This document shows, piece by piece, positions 1 to 7,444 of a stretch of DNA of 22,471 nucleotides. The stretch is from DASSTJ01 sp035707965 (GTDB taxonomy: Bacteria; Actinomycetota; Actinomycetes; Actinomycetales; Angustibacteraceae). Position numbers and translations under genes: made by a program. The stretch is from positions 1-22,471 of the forward strand of contig DASSTJ010000214.1 in the NCBI GenBank assembly GCA_035707965.1, in the 5' to 3' direction. The first letter of the stretch is position 1. Every line of letters begins with the position of its first letter. The notes under the pieces were generated by a model. It did no database searches. It was not told the origin of the DNA and worked only from the letters and a program-made list of their open reading frames with translations.

Positions 1-1
1 C

Positions 2-211
2 CTCGACCCCAAGTGCCGACACCACCACAACGCCAAGACCACCCAGGCCGTCCAGACCAGCCTGACCGCCGGTCCTCGCGCCGGGCCCCGGCACGTCACC
101 TGGCAGCTACCCGGCGACCTCCGCGTCACCACCACGCCAGAACCCCTACCGGGGTGCCGCCCGCCCGAGGACGGGCACGATCAGGGATGCTCGGGTTCGC
201 CCGCAAACTGA
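2..211 (+). CDS. C-terminal end of an HNH endonuclease of the DUF222 type (5' partial)
   Basis: An open frame runs in from the left edge and stops at a TGA at 209-211, giving the last 69 residues. It opens with a Cys-Arg-His-His-His-Asn-Ala-Lys block (residues 5-12), which matches the second half of an HNH nuclease motif (C, paired His, Lys). It continues with a stretch ending in Trp-Gln-Leu-Pro and then V-T-T-T-P-E-P-L-P, the kind of tail seen after the HNH motif in actinobacterial DUF222 (13E12-repeat) proteins. The DUF222 part would lie outside the window. The role of this family is unknown; it is present in many copies in some actinobacteria. It converges on the minus-strand tRNA-Asn 157 bases away. 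The assignment rests only on the short tail. Confidence 0.6.
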   Translation, partial: LDPKCRHHHNAKTTQAVQTSLTAGPRAGPRHVTWQLPGDLRVTTTPEPLPGCRPPEDGHDQGCSGSPAN

Positions 212-367
212 CCGCAGTCCGCGGCCTCGCGCGCAGGCTCCTGAGACATCAGCCCTGCCAGTGTTCGCATGCACACGACCATGGAAGCGGCGCTCATCGA
301 ACGGAGGGACTCACGACAGCAGAATGCCTCTCGACCTACGTTTCCGCAGGTCAAGGGCCCTACCATG

Positions 368-439
368 CTCCCGCGACTGGATTCGAACCAGTAACCGTCC
401 GATTAACAGTCGGATGCTCTGCCGTTGAGCTACGCGGGA
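368..439 (-). tRNA. tRNA-Asn (anticodon GTT)
   Basis: The minus strand folds into a full 72-base cloverleaf. The acceptor stem is TCCCGCG/CGCGGGA, the D stem GCTC/GAGC, the anticodon stem TCCGA/TCGGA with loop CTGTTAA (anticodon GTT), the variable loop 5 bases, and the T stem ACTGG/CCAGT with loop TTCGAAT. The discriminator base is G. The 3' CCA is not encoded, since the genome continues CATGG, so it must be added after transcription. The gene lies 79 bases downstream of the conserved unknown gene at 519-1121 and could be read through from it. No clear promoter of its own is visible. Confidence 0.97.
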
Positions 440-459
440 CCGTCTCGCTCGCGCGAGGG

Positions 460-482
460 CCGGCCCTGGCGACCCGGGCCGG
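460..482 (-). terminator. Weak hairpin between the conserved unknown gene and tRNA-Asn
   Basis: The 7-base arms CCGGCCC (460-466) and GGGCCGG (476-482) are perfect complements around a 9-base loop. The hairpin lies downstream of the minus-strand stop at 519 and upstream of the tRNA. No U-run follows. It may be a terminator or a processing stem in a tRNA read-through transcript. The short stem in GC-rich DNA makes this uncertain. Confidence 0.25.
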
Positions 483-518
483 AGAGAACGATATCAAGTC
501 CGGACGGCCGCCTTCACC

Positions 519-1121
519 TCAGGCGAGTCGGCGCTCCGGGGGCTCGTCGTCGTCGAGACCGACGACGGGCCCCTCGGGCGGCAGCCCGACCTGCGAGCGG
601 AGGTGTCGTGCCGCGGCGGACACCTGCTCGGCGACGGCCGGCCGGAGAAGGTCGACGCCCGGGTCGGCGACCGCCTGGACGACGAGGGCGGCGTCCGGCC
701 GCCGCCGCACTGCGACCGTGACACCCCGGCGACCGCGCACGTCGACCCGCTGGGACAGCACGTACGTGCTCATCACCCGCTCACGCACGACCTCGGGCAG
801 ATACGTCTCTCCGCTGCCGAGCAGATGCGCCTGCTCGGGCTCGTCCGGCGAGACCCAGCGGACGTGCAGCGTGCGGTCGTCCGACGTCCACGTGGCCTCG
901 GCGACCTCGTACCAGGGCACCCGCAACCTTGGCGTGCCGGGCCCCGACGCGGGGCCGTCGATCGGATCCACCACGACAAGGGCGTGCGTCGTCGCGACCA
1001 GCCAGCCGCCGGCCGCCACCGTGGCGTGCGCGAGAACCCGTTCGCTGCGCGCCAACCCGAGGCCCTCACGCACCTGAGCAGGCAGCGGCGGAGTGGGTTC
1101 GGGTCGCCGGAGCCATCGCAT
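519..1121 (-). CDS. Conserved actinobacterial protein of unknown function, downstream of dnaG
   Basis: This is a 200-residue soluble protein with no signal peptide or membrane segment. I recognise it only as a type of hypothetical protein commonly found beside dnaG in actinobacteria. Residues about 25-110 alternate short hydrophobic strands with turns (GGWLVATTHALVVVD, then a PW-E-V-A-E-A-T-W stretch). This suggests a beta-rich, PH-like fold, but that is inference. A Pro-Glu-Val-Val-Arg-Glu-Arg-Val segment near residue 110 and an Arg-rich strand (VTVAVRRRPD) follow, and the last 50 residues look helical. The ATG at 1121 is preferred because a -10-like TACCCT ends 6 bases before it, which fits a leaderless message. 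No good Shine-Dalgarno is present. No function is assigned. Confidence 0.72.
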   Translation of the reverse strand: MRWLRRPEPTPPLPAQVREGLGLARSERVLAHATVAAGGWLVATTHALVVVDPIDGPASGPGTPRLRVPWYEVAEATWTSDDRTLHVRWVSPDEPEQAHLLGSGETYLPEVVRERVMSTYVLSQRVDVRGRRGVTVAVRRRPDAALVVQAVADPGVDLLRPAVAEQVSAAARHLRSQVGLPPEGPVVGLDDDEPPERRLA

Positions 1122-1127
1122 GCATCA

Positions 1128-1133
1128 AGGGTA
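1128..1133 (-). promoter_or_regulatory. Candidate -10 element (TACCCT) for a leaderless start at 1121
   Basis: On the minus strand TACCCT matches the actinobacterial TANNNT -10 pattern. Exactly six bases (TGATGC) separate it from the A of the ATG at 1121, so transcription would begin at the start codon. No TTGACA-like -35 is seen 16-18 bases upstream, which is common in GC-rich actinobacteria. Confidence 0.42.
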
Positions 1134-1191
1134 GGCAGGAGAACTGACTGCCACCTGTGCGCGCCGGTCACGTCTCGCTAACGGATCGGCA

Positions 1192-1231
1192 ACGTCCGGT
1201 GACCTTCCGTCGCCGCTCGGGCACCGGACGT
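1192..1231 (-). terminator. Hairpin downstream of dnaG, probable terminator
   Basis: The 10-base arms ACGTCCGGTG (1192-1201) and CACCGGACGT (1222-1231) are perfectly complementary, with a 20-base loop. The hairpin starts 24 bases past the dnaG stop on the minus strand and precedes the promoter of the next gene. No U-run follows, as is usual for actinobacterial hairpin terminators. Confidence 0.5.
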
Positions 1232-1255
1232 CTGGGTCCCGAATGGTGAGACGCG

Positions 1256-3196
1256 TCAGTCCAGCGGGTGCGCAAGCGCCCGACGACGTTCCACCAGGAC
1301 CTGCGCCTCGCGCAGCGCCGCCATGTAGCCGACCGCGTCGCCGCTCGCGTCGAGGCGTTGCATGCGACTGTGCACCTCCGCCTCCCGCCGCACGAGGTCA
1401 CGCTGGGCGATGTCAACCTGCAGGGCGCTCGCCAGCCGAGCCAGCCCGTCCTCGTCGACGACCGGCAGGGCGTCGACCGCGAGCGCCGTCACGTACGGGC
1501 GCACCAGGTCAGGGACCGCTGCGGCGACCTGCTCGACCCACGCCTCGCCCGGGGCGGCCACCGCCAGCCCCCCGCTGGATCGCACCGCCTGGTGCACCGC
1601 CCGGTGCACGGGCGCGGTGAAGGCCTCGTCGCCGAGGGCGTCGAACTCCGGCGCCTGCAGTGATCGCGGCGACTGCAGCACGCACTGCAGCAGCTGGCGC
1701 TCAGCGCGCACCACCGGGTCCCGGAGGTCGGGCGCGGGCAGCTCGGGCGCGCGCTGCTGCGGCTCGTCCACCGGTGGCACTGCGCCGTTGACCAGCTGGG
1801 GTGCCGGACGGTTGCCAGACGCCCCACCGGACCGGCCTCGGTCTCCCCCGTCGGGCTTGGCGGACTTCCCGGCCGCTGCGACAGCCCGCCGCGCCTCCTC
1901 GACGTCGATGCCGACAAGTCCCGCGAGCCGGCGCGCGTACTCGGGCCGCAGCGTGCGGTCCTTGATCCGGGCCACGACCGGAGCGGCCGCCCGAAGAGCC
2001 TGCACCCGACCGACGGCATTCGACAGGTCGAACCGCGCGATCGTCGAGGTGATCGCGAACTCGAAGAGCGGCACCCTGCGCCGCACCAGCTCGCGCACCG
2101 CCTCGTCCCCCGACTGCTGCCGAAGCTCGCACGGGTCCATGCCGTGCGGCTCGATCGCCACGTAGGTCTGGGAGACGAACCGCTGGTCCTCGGCGAACGC
2201 GCGGAGCGCCGCCTTCTGACCGGCGGCGTCACCATCGAAGGTGAACACCACCTCGGCGGCGTCCACCTCGTCGTCGTCCCGCATGATGCGCCGGACCAGC
2301 GTGATGTGGTCGGTGCCGAACGCCGTGCCGCACGTCGCCACCGCGGTCTCGATGCCGGCCAGGTGGCACGCCATGACGTCCGTGTAACCCTCGACGACCA
2401 CAGCACGCCGCTGGGTGGAGATCGCCTTCTTCGCGAGGTCGAGCCCGTACAGCACCTTGGACTTGGTGAACAGCGGCGTCTCGGACGTGTTGAGGTACTT
2501 GGCCTCGATGCGGTCATCGTCGAAGAGCCGACGGGCCCCGAACCCGACGCAGTCGCCGGTCACGTCGCGGATCGGCCACAGCAGGCGTCCTCGGAAGCGG
2601 TCGTAGAGCCCCCGGGACCCGCGTCCCGCCAGGCCCACCAGCGTCAGCTCGTCGTCGGTGAAGCCCTTGCCGCGCAGGTGCCGCACCAGGGCTTCGCCGG
2701 ACCGTGGGGCGAACCCGACACCGAATCGCGCGGCCGCGTCGCGATCGAACCCGCGCTCGGCCAGGAAGCGCCGTCCGGCCACCGCCTCGGGCAGCGATCT
2801 CAGCTGCTCGGCGTAGAACTCCTCCGCTGCACGGTTCGCCTCGAGGAGCCGACGGCGGCGGCCCACCTGCTCACGCGGACGCGCACCGCCCTCCTCGTAC
2901 TCCACGGAGATGCCGGCCTTGTCGGCCAGCCGCTCGACGGCCTCGGTGAACGTGAGGTGGTCGACGCGCTGCACGAACGACAGGACGTCGCCGCCCTCGC
3001 CGCAGCCGAAGCAGTGCCAGACGCCCAGCTGCGGACGCACGTGGAACGAGGGCGACTTCTCATCGTGAAACGGGCAGAGGCCCTTGAGCGACCCGATGCC
3101 GCCGGGCCGGAGCGTGACGTGGTCGCGCACGACATCCTCGATGGACGTGCGCTCCTTGACGGCAGCGACGACGTCCGCCCTGATGCGACCCGCCAC
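1256..3196 (-). CDS. dnaG: DNA primase DnaG
   Basis: Makes the RNA primers for chromosome replication together with the replicative helicase. The 646-residue product has the three expected parts. A CHC2 zinc-binding domain has Cys41, His44, Cys62 and Cys65. The catalytic core has a TOPRIM fold with the metal-binding Glu269 (VEGYTD) and Asp321/Asp323 (FDGD). After a Pro/Gly-rich linker (about 440-490) comes a helical C-terminal helicase-binding domain. The chosen start is the GTG at 3196, four bases after a strong AGGAGG (3201-3206). A longer open frame reaching 3349 would overlap dgt and begins with non-conserved, Arg/Pro-rich residues. A hairpin and a TAGAAT box just upstream suggest it is transcribed separately from dgt. 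Length is normal for actinobacterial primases (about 620-650). Confidence 0.97.
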   Translation of the reverse strand: MAGRIRADVVAAVKERTSIEDVVRDHVTLRPGGIGSLKGLCPFHDEKSPSFHVRPQLGVWHCFGCGEGGDVLSFVQRVDHLTFTEAVERLADKAGISVEYEEGGARPREQVGRRRRLLEANRAAEEFYAEQLRSLPEAVAGRRFLAERGFDRDAAARFGVGFAPRSGEALVRHLRGKGFTDDELTLVGLAGRGSRGLYDRFRGRLLWPIRDVTGDCVGFGARRLFDDDRIEAKYLNTSETPLFTKSKVLYGLDLAKKAISTQRRAVVVEGYTDVMACHLAGIETAVATCGTAFGTDHITLVRRIMRDDDEVDAAEVVFTFDGDAAGQKAALRAFAEDQRFVSQTYVAIEPHGMDPCELRQQSGDEAVRELVRRRVPLFEFAITSTIARFDLSNAVGRVQALRAAAPVVARIKDRTLRPEYARRLAGLVGIDVEEARRAVAAAGKSAKPDGGDRGRSGGASGNRPAPQLVNGAVPPVDEPQQRAPELPAPDLRDPVVRAERQLLQCVLQSPRSLQAPEFDALGDEAFTAPVHRAVHQAVRSSGGLAVAAPGEAWVEQVAAAVPDLVRPYVTALAVDALPVVDEDGLARLASALQVDIAQRDLVRREAEVHSRMQRLDASGDAVGYMAALREAQVLVERRRALAHPLD

Positions 3197-3224
3197 CGGA
3201 CCTCCTCGCCAGCCGACTGCAGCG

Positions 3225-3230
3225 ATTCTA
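3225..3230 (-). promoter_or_regulatory. Candidate -10 (TAGAAT) of the dnaG promoter
   Basis: TAGAAT on the minus strand is a good sigma-A -10. A start at A3218, seven bases beyond it, would give a 22-base leader containing the AGGAGG site used by dnaG. The -35 position falls next to the hairpin at 3232-3265 and shows no TTGACA. Recognised by eye only. Confidence 0.45.
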
Positions 3231-3231
3231 G

Positions 3232-3265
3232 GTGGACGGACGCGGTCCGACGTGCGGCCGTCCAC
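3232..3265 (-). terminator. Hairpin between dgt and dnaG
   Basis: GTGGACGG (3232-3239) pairs perfectly with CCGTCCAC (3258-3265) around an 18-base loop. It begins 8 bases after the dgt stop in the direction of transcription and ends two bases before the dnaG -10 box. It probably ends or reduces transcripts coming from the lepB-dgt run. No U-run follows. Confidence 0.42.
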
Positions 3266-3272
3266 AGCGTCG

Positions 3273-4457
3273 TCAGGCCAGGGGCGACCCGGTGTCGGGC
3301 AGCGCGGGCGACCGCCACCCCAGCAGTCGCGCCGCGGCGCGGAACGCATACCGGTCGGTCATGCCACCGACGTAGGCGACCGCTGCCCGCACCACCGGGT
3401 CGACCCCGGCTACAGAGACGCCTCCCACGTCCAGCGTCCCGGGCTGGAAGTCCGCGGGCAGCTCGGCCGGCCGCTCCACGAAGAACTCCACGAGAGCGCG
3501 TAGCACCCGCACCACTGCCGCCGTCTGCTCGAGGGCCTCCGGTCGGCTGTAGATGCGCTCGTAGTTGAAGGTCCGCAACGCCGCCAGCGCTGAAGCGACC
3601 TCGCCCCGCATCCCGATGACGCCCGTCGCGCTGGTGCACTCGACGAGCGCGTCGATGAAGGTTCCCAGCTGCTCGCCCCTCGTGCGCCCGGCGACCCGCA
3701 CCACCTCGTCGGGCAGGTCGGACGTCGACACGATCCCGGCGCGCACCGCGTCCTCGAGGTCGTGGGCGCAGTACGCGATCCGGTCGGCCCAGCTGACGAC
3801 GACGCCCTCGGGCGTGGAGGGCGCGGGACGCGACCACGAGTGGTTGCGCACCCCGTCGAGCGTCTCCCGGCACAGGTTGAGCGGCACGAGCACCACGTCG
3901 GCACCCCAGACCGCGTGGTCGTACCCTCCCGGCAGGAAGGCGTCGAACGCCTCCTCGCTGGCGTGCCCGCCGGGCCCGTGACCGCAGTCGTGACCGATGG
4001 CGATCGCCTCCGTGAGCGACACGTTGAGCCGGGCGGCCCGCGCCACCGACGTCGCGACCTGCGCCACCTCCAGCGCGTGCGTCAGTCGCGTGCGCTGGTG
4101 GTCCTCGGGGAAGACGAAGACCTGCGTCTTGCCGGCGAGCCGGCGGAACGCCGCCGAGTGCAGGATGCGGTCGCGGTCGCGCTCGAAGCACGTGCGCTCC
4201 GGGTCCGGCTCTTCAGCCCGTGCGCGGTGGCCCGCCCCGTGCGCTCGGGTGGCGCCGTGCTGGAGCAGCTCGTCCTCTCGCCGTTCACGTTCGACGCGCC
4301 CGGACGGCGGGACCGCCTCCAGGCGAGGTTCGCTGCCCGAGTGGGCACGCACGACGCCGTCGGCGTCCACGTGACCGGGAGCGGTGGACGCCCACGCCCG
4401 TGACCGCGACGACGGGACGGCCGGTGCGGCCGTGCCCTCCCCGCCCTCGCCGCTCAC
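3273..4457 (-). CDS. dgt: Deoxyguanosinetriphosphate triphosphohydrolase-like HD protein
   Basis: Predicted dNTP triphosphohydrolase, which cleaves dGTP (and in relatives other dNTPs) to deoxynucleoside and triphosphate, so trimming the dNTP pool next to the primase gene. The 394-residue protein carries the HD-domain metal ligands His127 (RLTHALE), His156-Asp157 (GHDCGHGPGGH) and Asp225 (SWADRIAY). It also has the family's ERDRDRILHSAAFRRL segment near 93-107. The first 70 residues are Gly/Ser/Arg rich and not conserved. Start: the GTG at 4457, whose GTGA overlaps the TGA of the upstream ydcF-like gene (4-base overlap), implying translational coupling; no Shine-Dalgarno is evident. Because the N-terminus is poorly conserved, a start further in is possible. 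Substrate range cannot be told from sequence. Confidence 0.92.
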   Translation of the reverse strand: MSGEGGEGTAAPAVPSSRSRAWASTAPGHVDADGVVRAHSGSEPRLEAVPPSGRVERERREDELLQHGATRAHGAGHRARAEEPDPERTCFERDRDRILHSAAFRRLAGKTQVFVFPEDHQRTRLTHALEVAQVATSVARAARLNVSLTEAIAIGHDCGHGPGGHASEEAFDAFLPGGYDHAVWGADVVLVPLNLCRETLDGVRNHSWSRPAPSTPEGVVVSWADRIAYCAHDLEDAVRAGIVSTSDLPDEVVRVAGRTRGEQLGTFIDALVECTSATGVIGMRGEVASALAALRTFNYERIYSRPEALEQTAAVVRVLRALVEFFVERPAELPADFQPGTLDVGGVSVAGVDPVVRAAVAYVGGMTDRYAFRAAARLLGWRSPALPDTGSPLA

Positions 4458-5065
4458 GGGAGCACCCGGCCGATGACATACGCCACGTAGGCGACGGTCT
4501 CGCGCGCCACGTACCGTCCCACCACCCAGGCGCCACCGTGCGACGGCCCGGTCGGAGTCGGCGAGCCGTACACCGTGACACCTTGGTCGCGCAGCATCGT
4601 CGTGCTCCTCAGCTCGTGCCACGGGTCGGTCACGACGACCGCGGACGTCCACCCCTGGTGCTTCATCACCTCAGCCGCCGCCTGGACGCTCTGCAGCGTG
4701 TTGGTGCCCTCGCCGACGGCCACCACGCTGCCGGCCGGGACGCCGTGGTCCTGCAGCCATCCCTTGCCGGCCTCGGCCTCCGTGAAGCGGTCACCCGGCT
4801 GCTTGCCCCCGAGCGTGAGGACATGCCTCGCCGTGCCGGAGTCGAAGAGCCGTTGGGCGTGCTGGAGCCGCGCCACCAGGTACTCCTGCGGCCGGCCGTC
4901 GAACTGCGCGGCCCCCAGCACGACCAGCACGTCGGCCTGCCGGGCGTTGTCCGTGCGCCCGGCCTGCACGACGCGCACAGCCGTCACCGCACCGATGACG
5001 AGCGCGAGAAGTCCCAGCGCCGCCACCAGCCGGACGACCAGGCGCAGCGGCCGCACCAGCCTCAC
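4454..5065 (-). CDS. YdcF/SanA-like DUF218 membrane-anchored protein
   Basis: A 203-residue protein with one N-terminal membrane segment (about residues 8-29) preceded by Arg residues, then a DUF218 domain on the likely outer face. Family landmarks are ADVLVVLGAAQF near 44-55, a TLGGKQPGDRFTEAEAG segment near 84-100, GTNTLQSVQAA near 120-130 and VVVTDPWHELRST near 143-155. Members such as E. coli SanA/YdcF affect envelope integrity, but the enzymatic role is unsettled. The GTG start at 5065 sits in a GTGA overlap with the dusB stop, and its own TGA overlaps the dgt GTG the same way. It is therefore tightly locked between the two genes. No specific gene symbol is justified. Confidence 0.85.
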   Translation of the reverse strand: MRLVRPLRLVVRLVAALGLLALVIGAVTAVRVVQAGRTDNARQADVLVVLGAAQFDGRPQEYLVARLQHAQRLFDSGTARHVLTLGGKQPGDRFTEAEAGKGWLQDHGVPAGSVVAVGEGTNTLQSVQAAAEVMKHQGWTSAVVVTDPWHELRSTTMLRDQGVTVYGSPTPTGPSHGGAWVVGRYVARETVAYVAYVIGRVLP

Positions 5066-6300
5066 CCTCCGGAGACGGACAGCTCCGCCTCACGGATGAT
5101 CCGCGCCGACTCCCCGGTCAGCTCACGTGACTGCAGCCAGCCGTCGGGCAGCGCCACCCGCTTGGGCGAGCCGGCGCGACCACGAGGACCCTCCGCGGCC
5201 TCGACGGGCCACTGCTGGTCGAGGTCGAGCTCCTGCAGCAGCCCGTCGAGCTGCTCGACGGACTCCACCAGCGCCAGCCGCCCCCGCAGCCCGTTCCCGA
5301 CGGCAAACCCCTTGAGGTACCAGGCGACGTGCTTGCGGATGTCGCGGCACGCCTTGCCCTCGTCGCCGTAGTGCTCGGTCATCAGCTCGACGTGCCGCCG
5401 CATCGCGGACGCGACCTCCCCCATCGTCGGTCGGACGTGGACCGTGTGCCCCGCGAACGCGGCCGCCAGGTCGGCGAACAACCACGGCCGGCCCAGGCAA
5501 CCCCGGCCGACCACGACGCCGTCGCACCCGGTGTGCGCCACCATGCGCAGGGCGTCCTCGGCACTCCAGATGTCGCCGTTGCCGAGCACCGGGATGCTCG
5601 TCACCGCCTGCTTCAGCTCGCCGATCGCGTCCCAGTCGGCCGTGCCGGAGTAGTGCTGGGCCGCGGTGCGACCGTGCAGCGCCACAGCGGCGACACCCTC
5701 GTCCTCCGCGACCCGCCCAGCGTCCAAGAAGGTCAGGTGGTCGTCGTCGATCCCTCGCCGCATCTTCACGGTGACCGGCACGCCCGCCGGTGACGCCTCG
5801 TGCACCGCGGCCCGCACGATGTCGCGGAAGAGCGTGGCCTTCCAGGGCAGCGCCGCTCCCCCGCCCTTGCGGGTCACCTTGGGCACCGGGCAGCCGAAGT
5901 TCAGGTCGACGTGGTCGGCCCGGTCCTCCTCCACGAGCATGCGTACGGCCGCCCCGACCGTCGTCGGGTCGACGCCGTACAGCTGCACGCTACGTGGCGT
6001 CTCGCCCGGGCCGTGGGTGATGAGCCGCAGCGACTCGGCGGACCGTTCGACGAGCGCCCGCGAGGTCACCATCTCGCTGACGTACACGCCCCCCGCCCCG
6101 GACACGTCGTCCACGCCGAGACGCGTCAGAGCCTGGCCGGCCAGCTCACGGCAGAGCTGCCGGAACGCCGCGTTCGTGATGCCGGCCATGGGTGCGAGCA
6201 CCACGGGGGTGGTGACCCGGTGCGGCCCGATGACGAGTGGCCCGACAGCGGGCACGCCGAGCGGCCCACCCACGGCCACGTCCGGTGTCGTGACCGCCAT
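5062..6300 (-). CDS. dusB: tRNA-dihydrouridine synthase (DusB/NifR3 family)
   Basis: Flavoenzyme reducing specific uridines of tRNA to dihydrouridine in the cytoplasm. The 412-residue product has the FMN-binding LAPMAGITNAAFR start of the TIM barrel (residues 35-47), the NFGCPVPKVTRKGGG motif (134-148) with the catalytic Cys137, Lys179 (VKMRRGID), His209 (LHGRTAAQHYSG), GNGDI near 241-245 and VVVGRGCLGRPW near 263-274. The tail (about 330-412) is the helical tRNA-binding domain. The ATG at 6300 overlaps the DUF2469 stop by one base (TGATG); the frame stays open upstream to 6426, but only as antisense to DUF2469-coding sequence. It is part of the lepB-dgt run of overlapping genes. A dusB close to dgt and dnaG is common in actinobacteria. 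Confidence 0.95.
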   Translation of the reverse strand: MAVTTPDVAVGGPLGVPAVGPLVIGPHRVTTPVVLAPMAGITNAAFRQLCRELAGQALTRLGVDDVSGAGGVYVSEMVTSRALVERSAESLRLITHGPGETPRSVQLYGVDPTTVGAAVRMLVEEDRADHVDLNFGCPVPKVTRKGGGAALPWKATLFRDIVRAAVHEASPAGVPVTVKMRRGIDDDHLTFLDAGRVAEDEGVAAVALHGRTAAQHYSGTADWDAIGELKQAVTSIPVLGNGDIWSAEDALRMVAHTGCDGVVVGRGCLGRPWLFADLAAAFAGHTVHVRPTMGEVASAMRRHVELMTEHYGDEGKACRDIRKHVAWYLKGFAVGNGLRGRLALVESVEQLDGLLQELDLDQQWPVEAAEGPRGRAGSPKRVALPDGWLQSRELTGESARIIREAELSVSGG

Positions 6301-6623
6301 CAGCGCGTGAAACCCGTGTCCTTGGGCAGCTCGAGCTCCGGCTTCTCGAGCTCCTCGACGTTCACGTCCTTGAACGTGACCACCCGGACGTTCTTGACGA
6401 AGCGCGCCGGGCGGTAGACGTCCCACACCCAGGCGTCCGACATCGTGATGTCGAAGAACACCTCGCCACCGTCGGAGCGCACCTGCACGTCCACCTCGTT
6501 CGCGAGGTAGAACCGGCGCTCGGTCTCCACGACGTGCGTGAACTGGCCCACGACGTCGCGGTACTCCCGGTAGAGCGACAGCTCCATCTCGGTCTCGTAC
6601 TCCTCGAGGTCCTCGGCGCTCAC
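6300..6623 (-). CDS. DUF2469 family conserved actinobacterial protein
   Basis: A 107-residue acidic, soluble protein recognised as DUF2469, the same family as M. tuberculosis Rv2901c, where it also follows rnhB. The function is unknown. Visible features are a Glu-rich N-terminus (AEDLEEYETEMELSLYREYR), a Phe/Tyr/Val-rich beta-like middle (ETERRFYLANEVDVQV, then GEVFFDITMSDAWVWDVYRP) and FVKNVRVVTFKDVNVEEL near 74-92. The near-invariance I recall across actinobacteria suggests a core role. The GTG at 6623 overlaps the rnhB stop as GTGA. The stop overlaps the dusB start by one base, so all three genes are likely translated together. Confidence 0.93.
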   Translation of the reverse strand: MSAEDLEEYETEMELSLYREYRDVVGQFTHVVETERRFYLANEVDVQVRSDGGEVFFDITMSDAWVWDVYRPARFVKNVRVVTFKDVNVEELEKPELELPKDTGFTR

Positions 6624-7423
6624 CGCGTCATCACCTCCATGATCGAGATCTGCTGCTCCGCGTCAGCCGGCGCCACCGGCGGCACAGGACCATTCTCGCT
6701 CACGTCCGCCGGCTCGCCGCACGGCAGCCGCCAGGAGCGCCGGTGGTGCTCGCACGGACCCTTCTCGAGCAGCGCCTGGTGGTGCTCCGGCGCCGAGTAC
6801 CCCTTGTTGTCGGCCCAGCAGTAGTCCGGGTGCTCGTCGTGCAGCCGCACCATGTGGGCGTCCCGCTCCACCTTGGCCAGCACGCTCGCGGCGGCGACCG
6901 ACGAGCACCTCAGGTCGGCCTTGATCATCGTGCGGACCGGGATCGACGGCACGCGCGGGACAGGTGGCACGGCGAACAACGGCAGTGGCGCCAGCTCGTC
7001 CGTCGGTACCCGGCGCTCGGAGAACCAGTCGTGGTTGCCGTCGAGCAGCAGCAGGTCCGGGGTCACGGGCAGCTGGGTCAGCGCCCGGTGCGCCGCGAGC
7101 CGCAGCGCGGCGAGGATCCCGACGGCGTCCACCTCGTCAGGTCCGGCGTGCCCGACCGCGTAGCAGAGCGCCCACCGCCGGATCCGCGGCACCAGCGCCT
7201 GGCGCGCAGCAGGTGTGAGCAGCTTCGAGTCGCGGACGCCGGACGGTGCCGTGCCCACGGAGGCGTCCACCACCACGATGCCGACGCTCGCCGGCCCAGC
7301 CAGCGCGCCACGGCCTACCTCGTCCATGCCGGCGACGAGGCGGAAACCGTCGCGCAGCAGGGACCGCTCCACCCTCAGCGAGGGAGGACGGCCAGGCGAG
7401 GGACGTCGAGCGGCGGGGGCCAT
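6620..7423 (-). CDS. rnhB: Ribonuclease HII
   Basis: Cuts RNA in RNA/DNA hybrids and starts removal of single ribonucleotides from DNA. The 267-residue protein holds the four acidic metal ligands: Asp34 and Glu35 (GMDEVGRGALAGP), Asp128 (LLLDGNHDW) and Asp170 (IKADLRCSSVAAASVLAKV). The characteristic HPDYCWADNKGYSAPEH stretch follows near 198-214. A Pro/Glu-rich tail of about 27 residues extends past the usual end and is probably unstructured. The ATG at 7423 lies 21 bases after the lepB stop without a clear Shine-Dalgarno, so reinitiation from lepB is likely. The order lepB-rnhB-DUF2469 matches M. tuberculosis. Confidence 0.96.
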   Translation of the reverse strand: MAPAARRPSPGRPPSLRVERSLLRDGFRLVAGMDEVGRGALAGPASVGIVVVDASVGTAPSGVRDSKLLTPAARQALVPRIRRWALCYAVGHAGPDEVDAVGILAALRLAAHRALTQLPVTPDLLLLDGNHDWFSERRVPTDELAPLPLFAVPPVPRVPSIPVRTMIKADLRCSSVAAASVLAKVERDAHMVRLHDEHPDYCWADNKGYSAPEHHQALLEKGPCEHHRRSWRLPCGEPADVSENGPVPPVAPADAEQQISIMEVMTR

Positions 7424-7444
7424 GTCAACCAGGATGCACGCTCG

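Noticed and set aside
448..457. Palindrome CTCGCGCGAG upstream of tRNA-Asn
   Set aside because: A 10-base GC-only palindrome is expected by chance here and has no supporting context.
3197..3349. N-terminal extension of dnaG by 51 codons
   Set aside because: It would run through the dgt stop and the hairpin, has no family residues, and the GTG at 3196 has an excellent AGGAGG.
2144..3568. A 474-codon plus-strand open frame opposite dnaG
   Set aside because: Antisense shadow of the primase catalytic and zinc domains; Arg/Pro-rich composition and no conserved motif.
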